From positions 1 through 64,000 of the forward strand of contig JNEN01001240.1 in assembly GCA_000697355.1 (NCBI GenBank): DNA of 64,000 bases. Direction: 5' to 3'. This document shows positions 36,312-49,143 of this stretch, piece after piece. Each line of letters opens with the position of its first letter. The stretch's first letter is position 1. This DNA comes from Syncephalastrum monosporum B8922. Its lineage: Eukaryota; Mucoromycota; Mucoromycetes; Mucorales; Syncephalastraceae. The position numbers and the translations under genes are program-made. The notes beneath the pieces are model-generated. The model was not told where the DNA came from. It ran no database searches and was given only the letters and a program-made list of their open reading frames with translations.

Positions 36312-37154
36312 GAAAACGGCTCAAGTTGAAAGAAACAGAAATAGGAAGAAACGGGCTAAAAGAAGGCTGGAGGCTGTCGAGGCCCTCAATGCAGCACCTA
36401 AAAAAACCATGTCTCTAATTGGATGCCGAAACCTGCCCAAAACAGCTCATAGTGTACACCTAACATGTTGTTATGCCAAGAGCTGCTTTTGTATTCCAGC
36501 GCGGCCCTATTATCAGCATGAGACATGCTATGGTCTATGATGCTTTGCTACGTAATCCTCTCTTCTTGTTCATGTATGGTTTACAGGTTCACTACCGTAC
36601 CGTCGTCAGGATCTCCCAATCACAGTCTTGTTTTCTTGCTAGCCAAATTGAGTCTGGAGGCAGCGATCACCAAACACAAAACCCGCTCGTGAGCAGCCTC
36701 AAACAATCACGTTGCACAGTATTATTTTTTCTTGCCATCATCTCGAGGGCCTGGACCTGTGCAGTTTCTGCCCACCTATCGTAGACATCTCTTTCGTTGT
36801 GCGCACTCTCGCCCTCTTCCTATTTGAAATTTCGCATAGCATTTCTGAAAATACAAAACTTGTTTGTTTTTATACAGCGATTTGTTTACTCACATACAGA
36901 CTCAACAGATCATGCAAGCCCATGACAGTCAAGAGTCTATTTTTTTTACTACTTTTGGTATCGTAGATGCACCGATATGTATGTAAAACAACATTCCTCC
37001 ATTACACGGACGACCAGGAGTGAGGCGTGAATCTGTCCTTATTAAAGTAAACAGGCAAACTTACAACTCACGACACTATAGACTGTGGGATATGCTACGT
37101 AAAATGAAACCAAGATGTGGGTATAAGCTATACGAAAAACATGCTACAGGTAAT
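36312..37154. other. Intergenic region between two minus-strand genes
   Basis: This 843-base stretch must hold the promoter of the DH-BAR gene and the 3' end of the transporter gene. I see no ORF with codon usage like the neighbours. Confidence 0.5.
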
Positions 37155-38894
37155 TTATATGCGTATCAAGAGTTTGCTGCTGCGAATGAAACGCAGGACG
37201 ATTGCAACGATCCCAGCTGTTACGGTCATGGCGCCTGCAAACTGAATTGCAGCCGTCCATCCTTTAGCGCCTTGTAACAGACCTGCCAGAGGTGTGCCAA
37301 GCAAATTGCCAATCATTGTCATTAAATATGCCATACCGACGCCACTCTGGATGTTATCGATGCCGACGAGTTCTGCCACCACAGGAGGCATTAGTGACAC
37401 AAACCCCCCTCCTGTCAGTCCAAATAGGACACAGTATGCGACATAGATATTGTACGTGGTTGAGAACTGCCAGAGAACCATAGTGAAAATGCCTATTCCA
37501 TGCGTATATAGGAATACAGTCAAACTTTGTTTCCTCCTTAGTCGATGGTGTACCACCTACCTGATAATAGTGTGCAGATGCCAAGGATGTTTAAGCGACC
37601 ATACCGATCACCGAGGTACCCAAGCATGATACGGCACACCGCATTCATAGCTGACATCACAGATACTAGCGTTGAGCCGGTCGCAGCGCTGCTACCAATT
37701 TTGATGGCATAGGATGGCGTGAGGAAAAATGCTGCGACATAACCAAACGGCACAAAGAAGCAGAACACCAATATCAAGCTGAAGCGGAATGTGATCAGCT
37801 TTGTATCAATGATTCTGTACCAAGGTCTGTCAGATGTAGGCTGGGGCTTGTAGCGAGGCCGAGCGAGAATTATCGCAATACAAAGCAAGCCAAATATCAT
37901 GGATCCAATGGTCCGAAGCGCGTTGCGATAGCCAATGTTAGCAATAAGCGACTGCGACATCGGTGATATACAAACTCCTCCAATGCCACTAGATGGGGAT
38001 GGAGCCTAAGTTCAAGAGGTACCAAGACATACGACAACACAAACGTACCTCCCGCTAACAGCCAAGCCGGTAGCAAGTGCACGGTTCTTGACAAACCATT
38101 GAGAAGGGAGGGTGACTGAAGACGAAAAGGCCAAGCCGGCGCCAATACCGTACAAAATGCCTTGAGACAGATAAATGTGCCACAGCTGAGTAGCAAAACT
38201 AGCCAAAATCAGTCCCAGAGGGGCAAGGATGGAGCCTATCGCCAAGGTAGCTCGATAACCGATGCGTTGGATAACCGGTGTGGTAAACAGACCGATTGAG
38301 AGCAGCATTGCATTGGCTGAAGTGCCAACGAAAGCAATGCGAAACTGGTCTGTTTGCCCTTTGTACACGTCTTGAAGGTATCTTTTTTTTTTTTCGGGTT
38401 GTAATCAGATCACTCCTATAATGCGACCGACACACGCAACAGGATAAAAAAAAGACTTACAGCTGTTGGAAATTGCCCCACGAAAACACGACGCCAAACA
38501 TGCTAAAGTTGACTAGGAAGACAGATAGAACAACGAGCCAGCCAGGATTTTTAATGCCTTCTGTCCAGTATGCTTCGCCGAGATCACGTTTTTCGGCTTT
38601 TTCTTCGTCGCCTTCCTCCTTGCCTGTCAGCCGCCCCGGATCATCTTTAGCCGATTCATGTGCTGGTGCTTGTGTGGTTTGGTTGGTCCTGCTCCTGGAG
38701 AGGGTATGCGTGATTTCTTCCAGGGATGCTAGGGTAGGGAATGGAGCGCATTCTGCGAGACCCGGATATGAGGACACTTCCTGCCCAGATTGTTGATCTG
38801 GGCTGCGTAGCGTGCATGCGTTCTTTTCTTCGTCATAATCAGACAGCTTCTCCGTACGACTGGATGCGACGGACTTTCTATCAGAGTCTGCCAT
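37155..38894 (-). CDS. MFS transporter, monocarboxylate (MCT/MCH) family
   Basis: Exons (minus) are 38894-38461, 38381-38049, 37988-37561 and 37492-37155, giving 510 residues. A long acidic cytoplasmic N-tail (about 120 residues) leads into the MCT signature NPGWLVVLSVFLVNFSMFGV and then FSWGNFQQLYLQDVYKGQTD. Twelve hydrophobic segments follow, including GILYGIGAGLAFSSSVTLPS, FVKNRALATGLAVSGSGIGG and LGYLGDRYGRLN, the central-loop MFS motif. Fungal relatives (MCH family) transport small organic acids or riboflavin, and the substrate here is unknown. The in-frame TTG at 38915 was rejected as start in favour of ATG 38894. Exon 2 has an A-rich acceptor (AAAAAAG|A). A paired GATA palindrome lies 51-81 bases upstream of the start codon. 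Confidence 0.9.
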
Positions 38895-38944
38895 ATCGAC
38901 GAGAGAAAAGCACAAAAAAGCGAGAAAAGACGTTAGAAGTTCGG

Positions 38945-38975
38945 CGAAATGATAATCAGAGGAATTATCATTTCG
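38945..38975. promoter_or_regulatory. 12-bp perfect inverted repeat with paired GATA sites upstream of the MFS transporter
   Basis: CGAAATGATAAT and its exact reverse complement are separated by 7 bases. Each arm contains TGATAA, which fits the HGATAR consensus of fungal GATA factors (nitrogen, iron, light). The centre lies about 65 bases upstream of the transporter start codon, a plausible promoter position. Confidence 0.6.
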
Positions 38976-40018
38976 AAATGGGGATCAAAGGGAAAAGGTT
39001 GACGCGGAAGCGGGTCAATCTCGATTCTCTATAGTGTGTGCTACCCAAACTCCTGCCAAAATGAGGACTCATTGCAAATCACAGGATGGACAAGTCCCCG
39101 GAAAGCCGCTGGGCGGTTCCTAATTTGTACAAGTATCCTTTTTCGACTGCTGTACGAGAAGCTTCCCCATGCAAAGCTCACTTCAATAAAACCTATAGAT
39201 CATGTCGTCGAAACTGCTAGCCGCTGTTATGAATGGATTTTTATGAAGACATTTCATCGTCGAATGAGCTCCATTGTTGTGCATCCACATGGGTTTTTTA
39301 TCCAGACCCATCCCATCCCATCACATATATATTTCCATACTCTGATTTGCCTCCTGTGTGTTCTCCTTTCATGTCGCATAGTTCCCAACTTGCCATAACT
39401 TTCTTCCGCTCTACTCTTTAGCGTAATGCTTCGTATAGAACACACTTTGAGGGTCTTACTGCCAGCATTGGTGTGAGAAGTGGTGCATAAGCACAGGCGC
39501 TGAGGGATGAGACAACAATGACACATAATGGGTGATATCAGATACCAATGCTTATAGTAAGGGACATACAATGATTGTATTGCAGCATCGTGTTGTAGTT
39601 TATGATAGATGGTTACACAGCGCTTATATGTGTGCTAAGGCGAAGAAGAAATCACCCACTGGTCTCATGCCCGGCTCTATTTACGGCACCTTTTAGGCTC
39701 AAAGAATCCCCTGCACGATTGTGATACGATGCCGTCCATAGAGCAAGTCCATTTTACTTCATGCAAGGCGCGGACACGAAACGTGTTGATGTAACCGTGC
39801 CGGACCGCTTCCATAGCATCTAGAGTTCAAGTACAAAGTTCATCGCATACACGTTTGGGTATCCAGACAACGCCAGAGCAAGTAAAGCGGGAAGTGACGC
39901 GGATCGACAAAAAAACGAACCTCATTTGTAGAATTTTTGCCAGAGAAATGCAAAAAATCCGACATTTACCATCATGCATGCAGCTGCTTGCTGACATGTT
40001 TATCATAGTAATATACTT
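38976..40018. other. Intergenic region between transporter and hydrolase genes
   Basis: The stretch is about 1 kb, with no gene supported. A U12-like donor string (GTATCCTTT) at 39133 has no matching branch site or coding context. Confidence 0.5.
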
Positions 40019-40848
40019 TCATTGTTTTAAGCAATTCGAGATAAACTCAGTTATGGAGCGGACAAGTTCTTGCGTGTGAATCATTTCATAGTGGTTCCCC
40101 GGAACGGAAGTATCCAGGTGTGCTCTTGCACCCACAGCGTGTAGGTGCTGGATCATTACCTCTGCTTGTGCTAAATTGAGCAGCTCGTCCTGCAAGCTGT
40201 GCACGACCAACACGGGCGGTACCGGTCCGTTGGGTTTCTGATGCGTGGGTGAGGCGGCATCGTACGCAGCAGGATCGGAGCCGAAGGCTTGGGCCACAAA
40301 GTCATACCCCGGGTAGTCCTCGAGAAGCAGGCGCAGATCGTAGATGCCGTCCGCTCCTACGACACCGCGTATGCCTGGTACATCAAAGGCGGGGCTGAGA
40401 ACAAGCATTGTGGCAATGTGGGCACCTGCGGAATGGCCAACCAGGAATATCTTGGACGGATCATACACGCCGGTCCGGGGCGGTTCTCTGGCCAGATACG
40501 CAATCGACTGGGCAATGTCCTCTATATGACTCGGGTGCTGCACGGCTGGAGGAGCGTCGGGTGTGGGGCGCAGGCTTAGACTGAAAGCAACCATAAACAA
40601 GCTGAGGGAAGCCTTCTTCGCTTCGCTTACCGATAGTTGGGCATAGCGACGGTAAAGCCTTGACTGCAGAGCATATTCGCCAAGGGCTCATGCTCGGCCT
40701 TGTCCTCCGAACGCCATGCGCCACCATGGACGAACACAATCAGGGGCGTGTCCGCACTCGCGTTTTCAGGTACATAGAGATCGACTTGACGGTAGTTGTC
40801 GTCAGGCGCAGAGGAGCAATAGGAATGGGTCGACACAAGGCGCGACAT
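40019..40848 (-). CDS. Alpha/beta-hydrolase fold esterase, kynurenine-formamidase-like
   Basis: Exons (minus) are 40848-40631 and 40580-40019, giving 259 residues. The oxyanion-hole motif HGGAW is at residues 41-45, and the nucleophile elbow GHSAG (Ser123) is in KIFLVGHSAGAH. An acidic residue in SLQDELLN (Asp204) and a histidine in PGNHYEMIHT (His236) complete the catalytic triad. The sequence around HGGAW and GHSAGAHIA resembles kynurenine formamidase and isoprenylcysteine methylesterase relatives, hydrolases of small amide or ester bonds. Which substrate applies cannot be told from sequence. The start ATG 40848 is the first in frame. An upstream extension in the same frame begins only with TTG. 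The gene is divergent from DDB1 across 344 bases. Confidence 0.88.
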
Positions 40849-41192
40849 GGCAACGTAAGGAAAAGAAGAGAAAAGGCAAGACGAGCCAAACCCAGTATAT
40901 ACTGCAGAGCACAGAGAGAGACGAAGGAGGAAACGGAGTTTTGCCTCAAAAAAGCACGGACCTGGCGCAAAGTGCAATGCTTGTTGTCCCCGTCCTGTCC
41001 TGTCCAGCTCCTGTCAAACGCCCGTCATACGCGACATTTGACGCTCGACGCTCGACAACATCCACACCCACATATACATATACACACGTGTGCTCTCGAA
41101 ACCAACCGCTCCATGAGAGCGGCATGAAAGCAAGACCGAACTCCTATAAACCACCGCTTTTCCCTCTTTGATTTGTTTGCACTTTGTTCAAA
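40849..41192. other. Divergent promoter region, hydrolase / DDB1
   Basis: This 344-base gap between two start codons contains TATAAA at 41145-41150, 43 bases before the DDB1 ATG, and a TATA-like stretch near 40893-40900 for the hydrolase. No gene is seen. Confidence 0.5.
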
Positions 41193-44100
41193 ATGAGCCC
41201 TTACAACTACATCACAAACCTCTATCCTTCAACAGCTATTCCCAGCAGTGTCAAGGGCAACTTCCTTGATCCCGATTATACCCACATTGCTATAAGGCAA
41301 GTCAACTCTCCTCTCTGAATCGCGTCCATTAACGCGCTTTTCGGCACAGCAAATCGTCCTGGATCGAGCTTTGGACGATCAAACACGAACGTCTTGTATT
41401 CTTACAACAACACGCGATCTCTGGCAACATTATCATCCTCGAGACTGTCCCGCACCCGGTAAGTACGCGAGATACCTTATTCTAATAGTTTATGCATGTT
41501 GACACGAATATTTCAAGGACGGGAAAGATATGCTCTTTCTAGTCACCGACGACGGACAGTGCTGCTTTCTCCATTTCACCGATACAGACCTCAAGGTCTA
41601 TGCTCAAGGCCGTTTCGCTCCCCCCGATTCGCCCGCTCGACAGTCAGAAACATTGAGTCTCGTGACACGGACAGGTTCCTCCAGGACAGACGTCGCTGTT
41701 ATCGTGAGCATGTACACCGGTTTCTTGGTGATCCTGCCCCTCCCGCAGACGGAAGACGATCTGATTGACCCTCGTTATACAAGGTGCGTCCGTGAAGAAA
41801 CTACGATCCACGCAATCTCTCTTATTTTGAAGGCCACAGCGTCAACCATACTGTGATTCACTCTATCGTCGACCTTGGGCTTGACCCGCCTGCCATCGCG
41901 ATACTGTACACGAACGAACACGCGCGCTGCTTCATCCAACAGTATCAAGTCCAAGCTTCAAGACGCAAGATAGAGCCCAAGCAGAACATCGAAGTAGACA
42001 AAGAAATGCGCCGCTTACTTCCTTTCCCTGCTCCATTCCGGGGTATTCTGGCGATCGGAAACAAGATCATCAACTATTTACCATACGGGAGCGGTCGATT
42101 CATTGTAGGCGGTCGCGTGCGGAACAGTATTCAGAATGTTGGTATAACGATCACCACTATGCTCGATCCTCTTAATGGCAACTGCCTTGTCGGCACTGAC
42201 TCGGGTGATCTCTGCTATGTCGGTCTCAAAAAGATACCCGGGAACGTGCACGCTACAGATGTTGTCTTTGAAACGATCGTGAAGGTAGGCATCAGGCTAA
42301 ATAGGTGCACAGGTTCTATTCACTGATTGATAATTGATCGATACCAGACAACAGCGTCTTCCACGCTGGCGTATCTAGGAGATGGACTCCTCTTCCAAGG
42401 TTCCATCCACGGCGATTCCCACTTGATCAAGTTGAATCTGTACGAGCTAACCCGAGATCGAGTGCGCATCTGCGATACTCTACCCAGCCTCAGCCCCGTG
42501 ACAGATTTTTGCACATACAACCGTGGCGATAATGGCCAGGTAAGTATACAAACAATACACTCAATGGAGCACTCACCTTTTAGCTGCAGAGCATCATGGT
42601 GTGCTGTACCGGTCATCGTCACAACGGAGCACTGCAAGTGGTCTCCAATGGACACGATTTTCTCAAAAGCGCTCATATTCCGAACCTGGCGGCAAAACGC
42701 GTATTTGGGCTCAATAGCCAGTATCCTACTCTCGTCATATCCATGTCCGACAGAACGCTCTTGCTCGGCAAAAACTCCAAAGGCGAATTGACAAACCTGG
42801 AGAGTATGGCCGGTTTCCAACTTCAAGAAGAGACAATCGCCGCGGCTATCATTGGCAAATGGTTCACGCAAGTAACGCCCACACAAATCATACTGGGAGG
42901 TGCACCAGTCTGGAAGGCAGAAGAAAGAATCCGTCTGGCGCATATCGTCGGGAATCAGATACTGCTGTGCCACGCAGAGCACGAACTTCTCTACTTTGTC
43001 ATCCAGGAGAACCATATCAAATACATTCGGTAAGTGACGCATCGACCTACTATAAATTACAGGGTCTCATTACGCGCGTTAGTGCCACACGGTTCGATAT
43101 ACCCATCGTGTCTCTGGTCCTTGCGGACGCAACACACGGCATGTCGCCTTTTGCCCTCATTGGCCTTTCGTTTCCAGAGAGCACTGTGCAATTGCACTCC
43201 CTACCTGACCTTGGCATGGTCTCGAAACAGAGCATGCCTTCCGACACCGTCCCACGATCACTGTCTTTGACCCACTTTGGCTATAATAAGCTATATGCTT
43301 TTGTCTCCTTGAGTAAGTGCTTTTTTTTCTCCTTTCTATTCACATTTTACTAATTTCGTATACAGGTAACGGGAAACTGCTGTATTATGATATCAGTAAT
43401 GAACAATTTCTCGCTGAACGTCAAGTGACGCTGGGCCTCCATTCGGCCACACTTTACGCCCTCACTCTATACGGGTCCAAAGTTATTATTGCTGCGTCAA
43501 ACGAGACAACTATCATTGACTTTGACTCTGATATTGGAAAGCTACAATTTACTACTTGTAACCTCACTGTAAGTTCAAACGAGAGAGGTGCTGTTTGCCG
43601 TGACTTACGCCGTATCCTATCTTAGGATATACATGCAGTAACTGCGTCTGACGCTCCTGGAGACAGTACGCTCGTGTGCAGCACTGCAGATGGTCTGTTA
43701 TTTGGGCTACTCGATCCCATGGTGAAACCCCAAGTCTCGAGATATCTGCTCGATGGATATGTCCCGAAAAAGGTGGCACACCATGCCAAGTCAGGCACAC
43801 TTATCATTGGAGCCTCCAAGATGACACGGAACTATGGTAACGGTGTCGAGACATATATAAGCCGTTTGGTTATACAGGATGCCACGGCGTTTTACTGTAA
43901 GTTACAAGCGGCCATTCAGTAGTGATTCTCATGCGCTCCGACAGATCGTGAAACCCACGAACTCCTTCCAAGCGAGGTGCCCTGCAGTATCGCCGTATTG
44001 CATTTGAAGAAGCAGGACATGGACGTTGCATGTGTGGGTACAACCTTTTATGAAAAGGACGCACCCGACACGCCGGCAGGCCGTTTCCTCATGTACGAGG

Positions 44101-45024
44101 TCTTGTCCCAGGGAAGTTACCGACTCATCGATGCTGTGGAACTGCCTATGCCTGTGTGGGATATAAAACCATACCTCGATACAGTGGTGTTTAGCTCTGG
44201 TGCTGCAGTAAGTATGTGTAGAGTAGACGTTAGGCAGATAGGTCTAACAGGACACACAGATCTTTTTATTGGAAAATGTCAGTCCCAAGGACAAGCAAGG
44301 CGAGCGGCTGCAAGTCAAATGCAAAAGCTTTTCTGACGTGGAAGCCATCTGTCTCGATACTCAAGGTGACACTGTTGTGGTCGGCGACATTATGCAATCC
44401 GTACAGCTTTTGCAAAGCGGCGCAGAGGATGGGTCCCTCAAGCGTATCGCAAAGGATCCGGACGCCCGCTGGACGACGGCTCTTCAAATCATGGATGACC
44501 AGCTCCTCCTCACGGCCGATCAGAATAGATTCCTGCATATAAAACAGCTTATGGCCGCGGGAGACGAGGTTAAAACGCTTGGACGGTATCACCTCGGCGA
44601 CCTGGTCAATGTTTTCAAAAAAGGGTCCATCGAAAACGTCACGATGAATTTCTCGAGCAGCGGCGACATCAAGGCATTGCCAGACGTGTCAAACTTGAGC
44701 TACTACTGCACAGCCCGGGGCGCGATCGGTGTGATAATTCCTATTTCCAAGGAGCAGTACGCCGTCTTGAAGGAGCTCCAGGAGAGCCTCATGGGTGCTC
44801 CCCCACACCTTGCGTACCCTTCGCATATGGATTGGCGATACCCGGACAGGCAAGAAACGAAGGATGTATCCCAAGGCTTCATCGACGGCGACCTTGTTGA
44901 GCAATTCATGTCAATGCCGGAGGAGACTCGGAAAAGCATCGTCAGGTCAAGCACTACGTTGCCGTCCGTTCACACGCTGGGTGCGCTTTTGCAGAATTTG
45001 GTACAGTGGCGGTGCCGGCTGTAA
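41193..45024 (+). CDS. DDB1: DDB1 / CPSF-A family beta-propeller protein (CUL4 adaptor)
   Basis: Exons are 41193-41296, 41350-41458, 41518-41783, 41840-42284, 42348-42539, 42584-43029, 43083-43312, 43366-43568, 43626-43896, 43945-44207 and 44260-45024, giving 1,097 residues (animal DDB1 about 1,140). DDB1 links substrate receptors to CUL4 ubiquitin ligases for DNA repair and replication licensing. Seen are the N-terminal SPYNYITNLYPSTAI and IAISKSSWIELWTI blocks of propeller A, repeated beta strands, and a C-terminal HLGDLVNVF...GAIGVIIPISKEQYAVLKEL followed by GFIDGDLVEQFM, the CPSF-A domain signature. The first intron is GC-AG (AAG|GCAAGT). Relatives RSE1 and CFT1 are longer and lack this N-terminal match, so DDB1 is the best call. 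MCM4 follows 272 bases downstream. Confidence 0.86.
41297..41349 (+). other. DDB1: GC-AG intron in DDB1
   Basis: This 53-base intron starts GCAAGTC and ends CACAG. It contains an ATTAAC branch-like string. Only this donor keeps the frame that reads ISKSSWIELWTIKHE, homologous to DDB1. The GT three bases further gives an open but unrelated frame. Confidence 0.78.
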
Positions 45025-45296
45025 AAGACGGAAAATATCCCACTGTACAGTCTATTTAACCAGCAAGCAAGCATATGGCTGTGTATAATGCATTTCTGTA
45101 TATCACTTTGTAATATAATCAATCTATACAAGTTGAACACCCAAGAGGTGCAAGCGGGGTGGTGTGAGACATGCGAAATCTCGAGAGATAATAAATTTGG
45201 TAAACGTACAGTCACTACGAGCAGCCACAAAAATTATTCTAGACAGGAACACGATTCCTGTGCCTTGACACTTTGTCTCTTGATTTCACTTGAATT

Positions 45297-48277
<2,981 letters not shown>

Positions 48278-48397
48278 ATCGTTATACAAGTACATAGTTT
48301 TATCATCATGAATTTAAATATATACATCATTGGTCTGTTTTTTCTACTTCTTTTCCTGCTTCTTCGCTTTTTATTCGCCTCACAGCGTTCCTCTTGA

Positions 48398-49143
48398 ATG
48401 AGCCAGCGTAAAAGACGGCGGATAGACCACCCTGTCGAACCACGTCGCCGATGGCGCGTCTCGCCCGAGATGCCCCTCATCGTCTCGAGGTAGGCTTCCA
48501 ATACAATGGGTCAAGTGCTGACGGCTGCAACAGTTACGCGCGCATCGTCATTTACGGTGTCGTTTGGATTGGCTTGCTTCTCTTTGTCTACAGCTGCTTC
48601 CAGGCAGCATCCCTCGAGATCAAGCTCAAGATGCAGGAGCATAATCTAGGTCAGGATGGAGCACAAAAGGCAGAAGTTTATGCACTCACGTTCTTGCCCT
48701 CTTGTCTATTCAGAGCTCGAGCGAGAAATCATGCAATGCGCCGACAAATTCAATGAATACCAGTGCCACAGTCAAGACCAGCTTTCACCGCTTGTGCAAA
48801 CTTACTGTACCCAATTGGAACAATATCCTTTTTCATAACAAGAAGATATGCCTACGGCCCTTATCCGCACGTGCCCAGAAAGGACGACGCGTCATTCTTA
48901 ACTCACAGTATCGTTTTCCATACATGTCTGCAACGCAGTGTGACAGGGCAGCAAACCAAGATCGCCGTTGGCGTCTATGGAGAAATCATCAACGCGTTTA
49001 TTGAGCCCTTGACACTTAAATCCATGGTAAATCTCCATTCTTTTGAAAGCATGCTCTTCTCACCCCCAGTATATATGTTCACATGCTAGCTGTTTATTTG
49101 CATATCGGTCTTCCTTTTCTTCGGCGTCTCCTCTATGCTCTAA
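48398..49143 (+). CDS. BRR6: BRR6/BRL1 nuclear envelope protein (disulfide-bridge nucleocytoplasmic transport domain)
   Basis: Exons are 48398-48489, 48534-48649, 48714-48822, 48924-49026 and 49090-49143, giving 157 residues. Brr6/Brl1 proteins are integral nuclear-envelope proteins needed for nuclear pore assembly and lipid homeostasis. A basic N-tail precedes one transmembrane helix (IVIYGVVWIGLLLFVYSCF). The lumenal loop holds four cysteines spaced C-x8-C-x13-C-x5-C: CADKFNEYQC, then CTQLEQC. GVYGEIINAFIEPLTLKSM follows, the family hallmark, and then a second helix (LFICISVFLFFGV) ends at a stop. The fourth cysteine exists only if the intron at 48823-48923 is removed as an AT-AC intron. 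With no splice, exon 3 runs into a stop after four residues. The C-terminus is shorter than in yeasts. Confidence 0.88.
48823..48923 (+). other. BRR6: U12-type AT-AC intron in the BRR6-like gene
   Basis: The 5' end ATATCCTTT is a perfect match to the minor-spliceosome donor. TTCTTAAC at 48895-48902 matches the U12 branch consensus with one difference, 21-22 bases from the 3' end. The intron ends TCCATAC. Joining 48822 to 48924 gives phase 2/2 and reads QLEQCLQRSVTG, restoring the conserved fourth cysteine. No GT-AG alternative keeps this frame. Confidence 0.8.

Noticed and set aside
36473..36966. Overlapping plus-strand ORFs of about 80-100 residues between the DH-BAR and transporter genes
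   Set aside because: Low-complexity, no homology-like motifs, no consistent splice sites, so treated as chance ORFs.
39133..39141. GTATCCTTT, a perfect U12-type donor, on the plus strand
   Set aside because: There is no U12 branch site within a plausible distance and no coding frame around it, so probably chance.
40849..40977. N-terminal extension of the hydrolase
   Set aside because: The frame is open but begins only with TTG. ATG 40848 is the first AUG.
48763..49089. 108-residue open frame overlapping the BRR6-like gene
   Set aside because: It is the same DNA read in the downstream exon's frame through the AT-AC intron. Its N-terminal part matches nothing, whereas the spliced model restores the four-cysteine domain.
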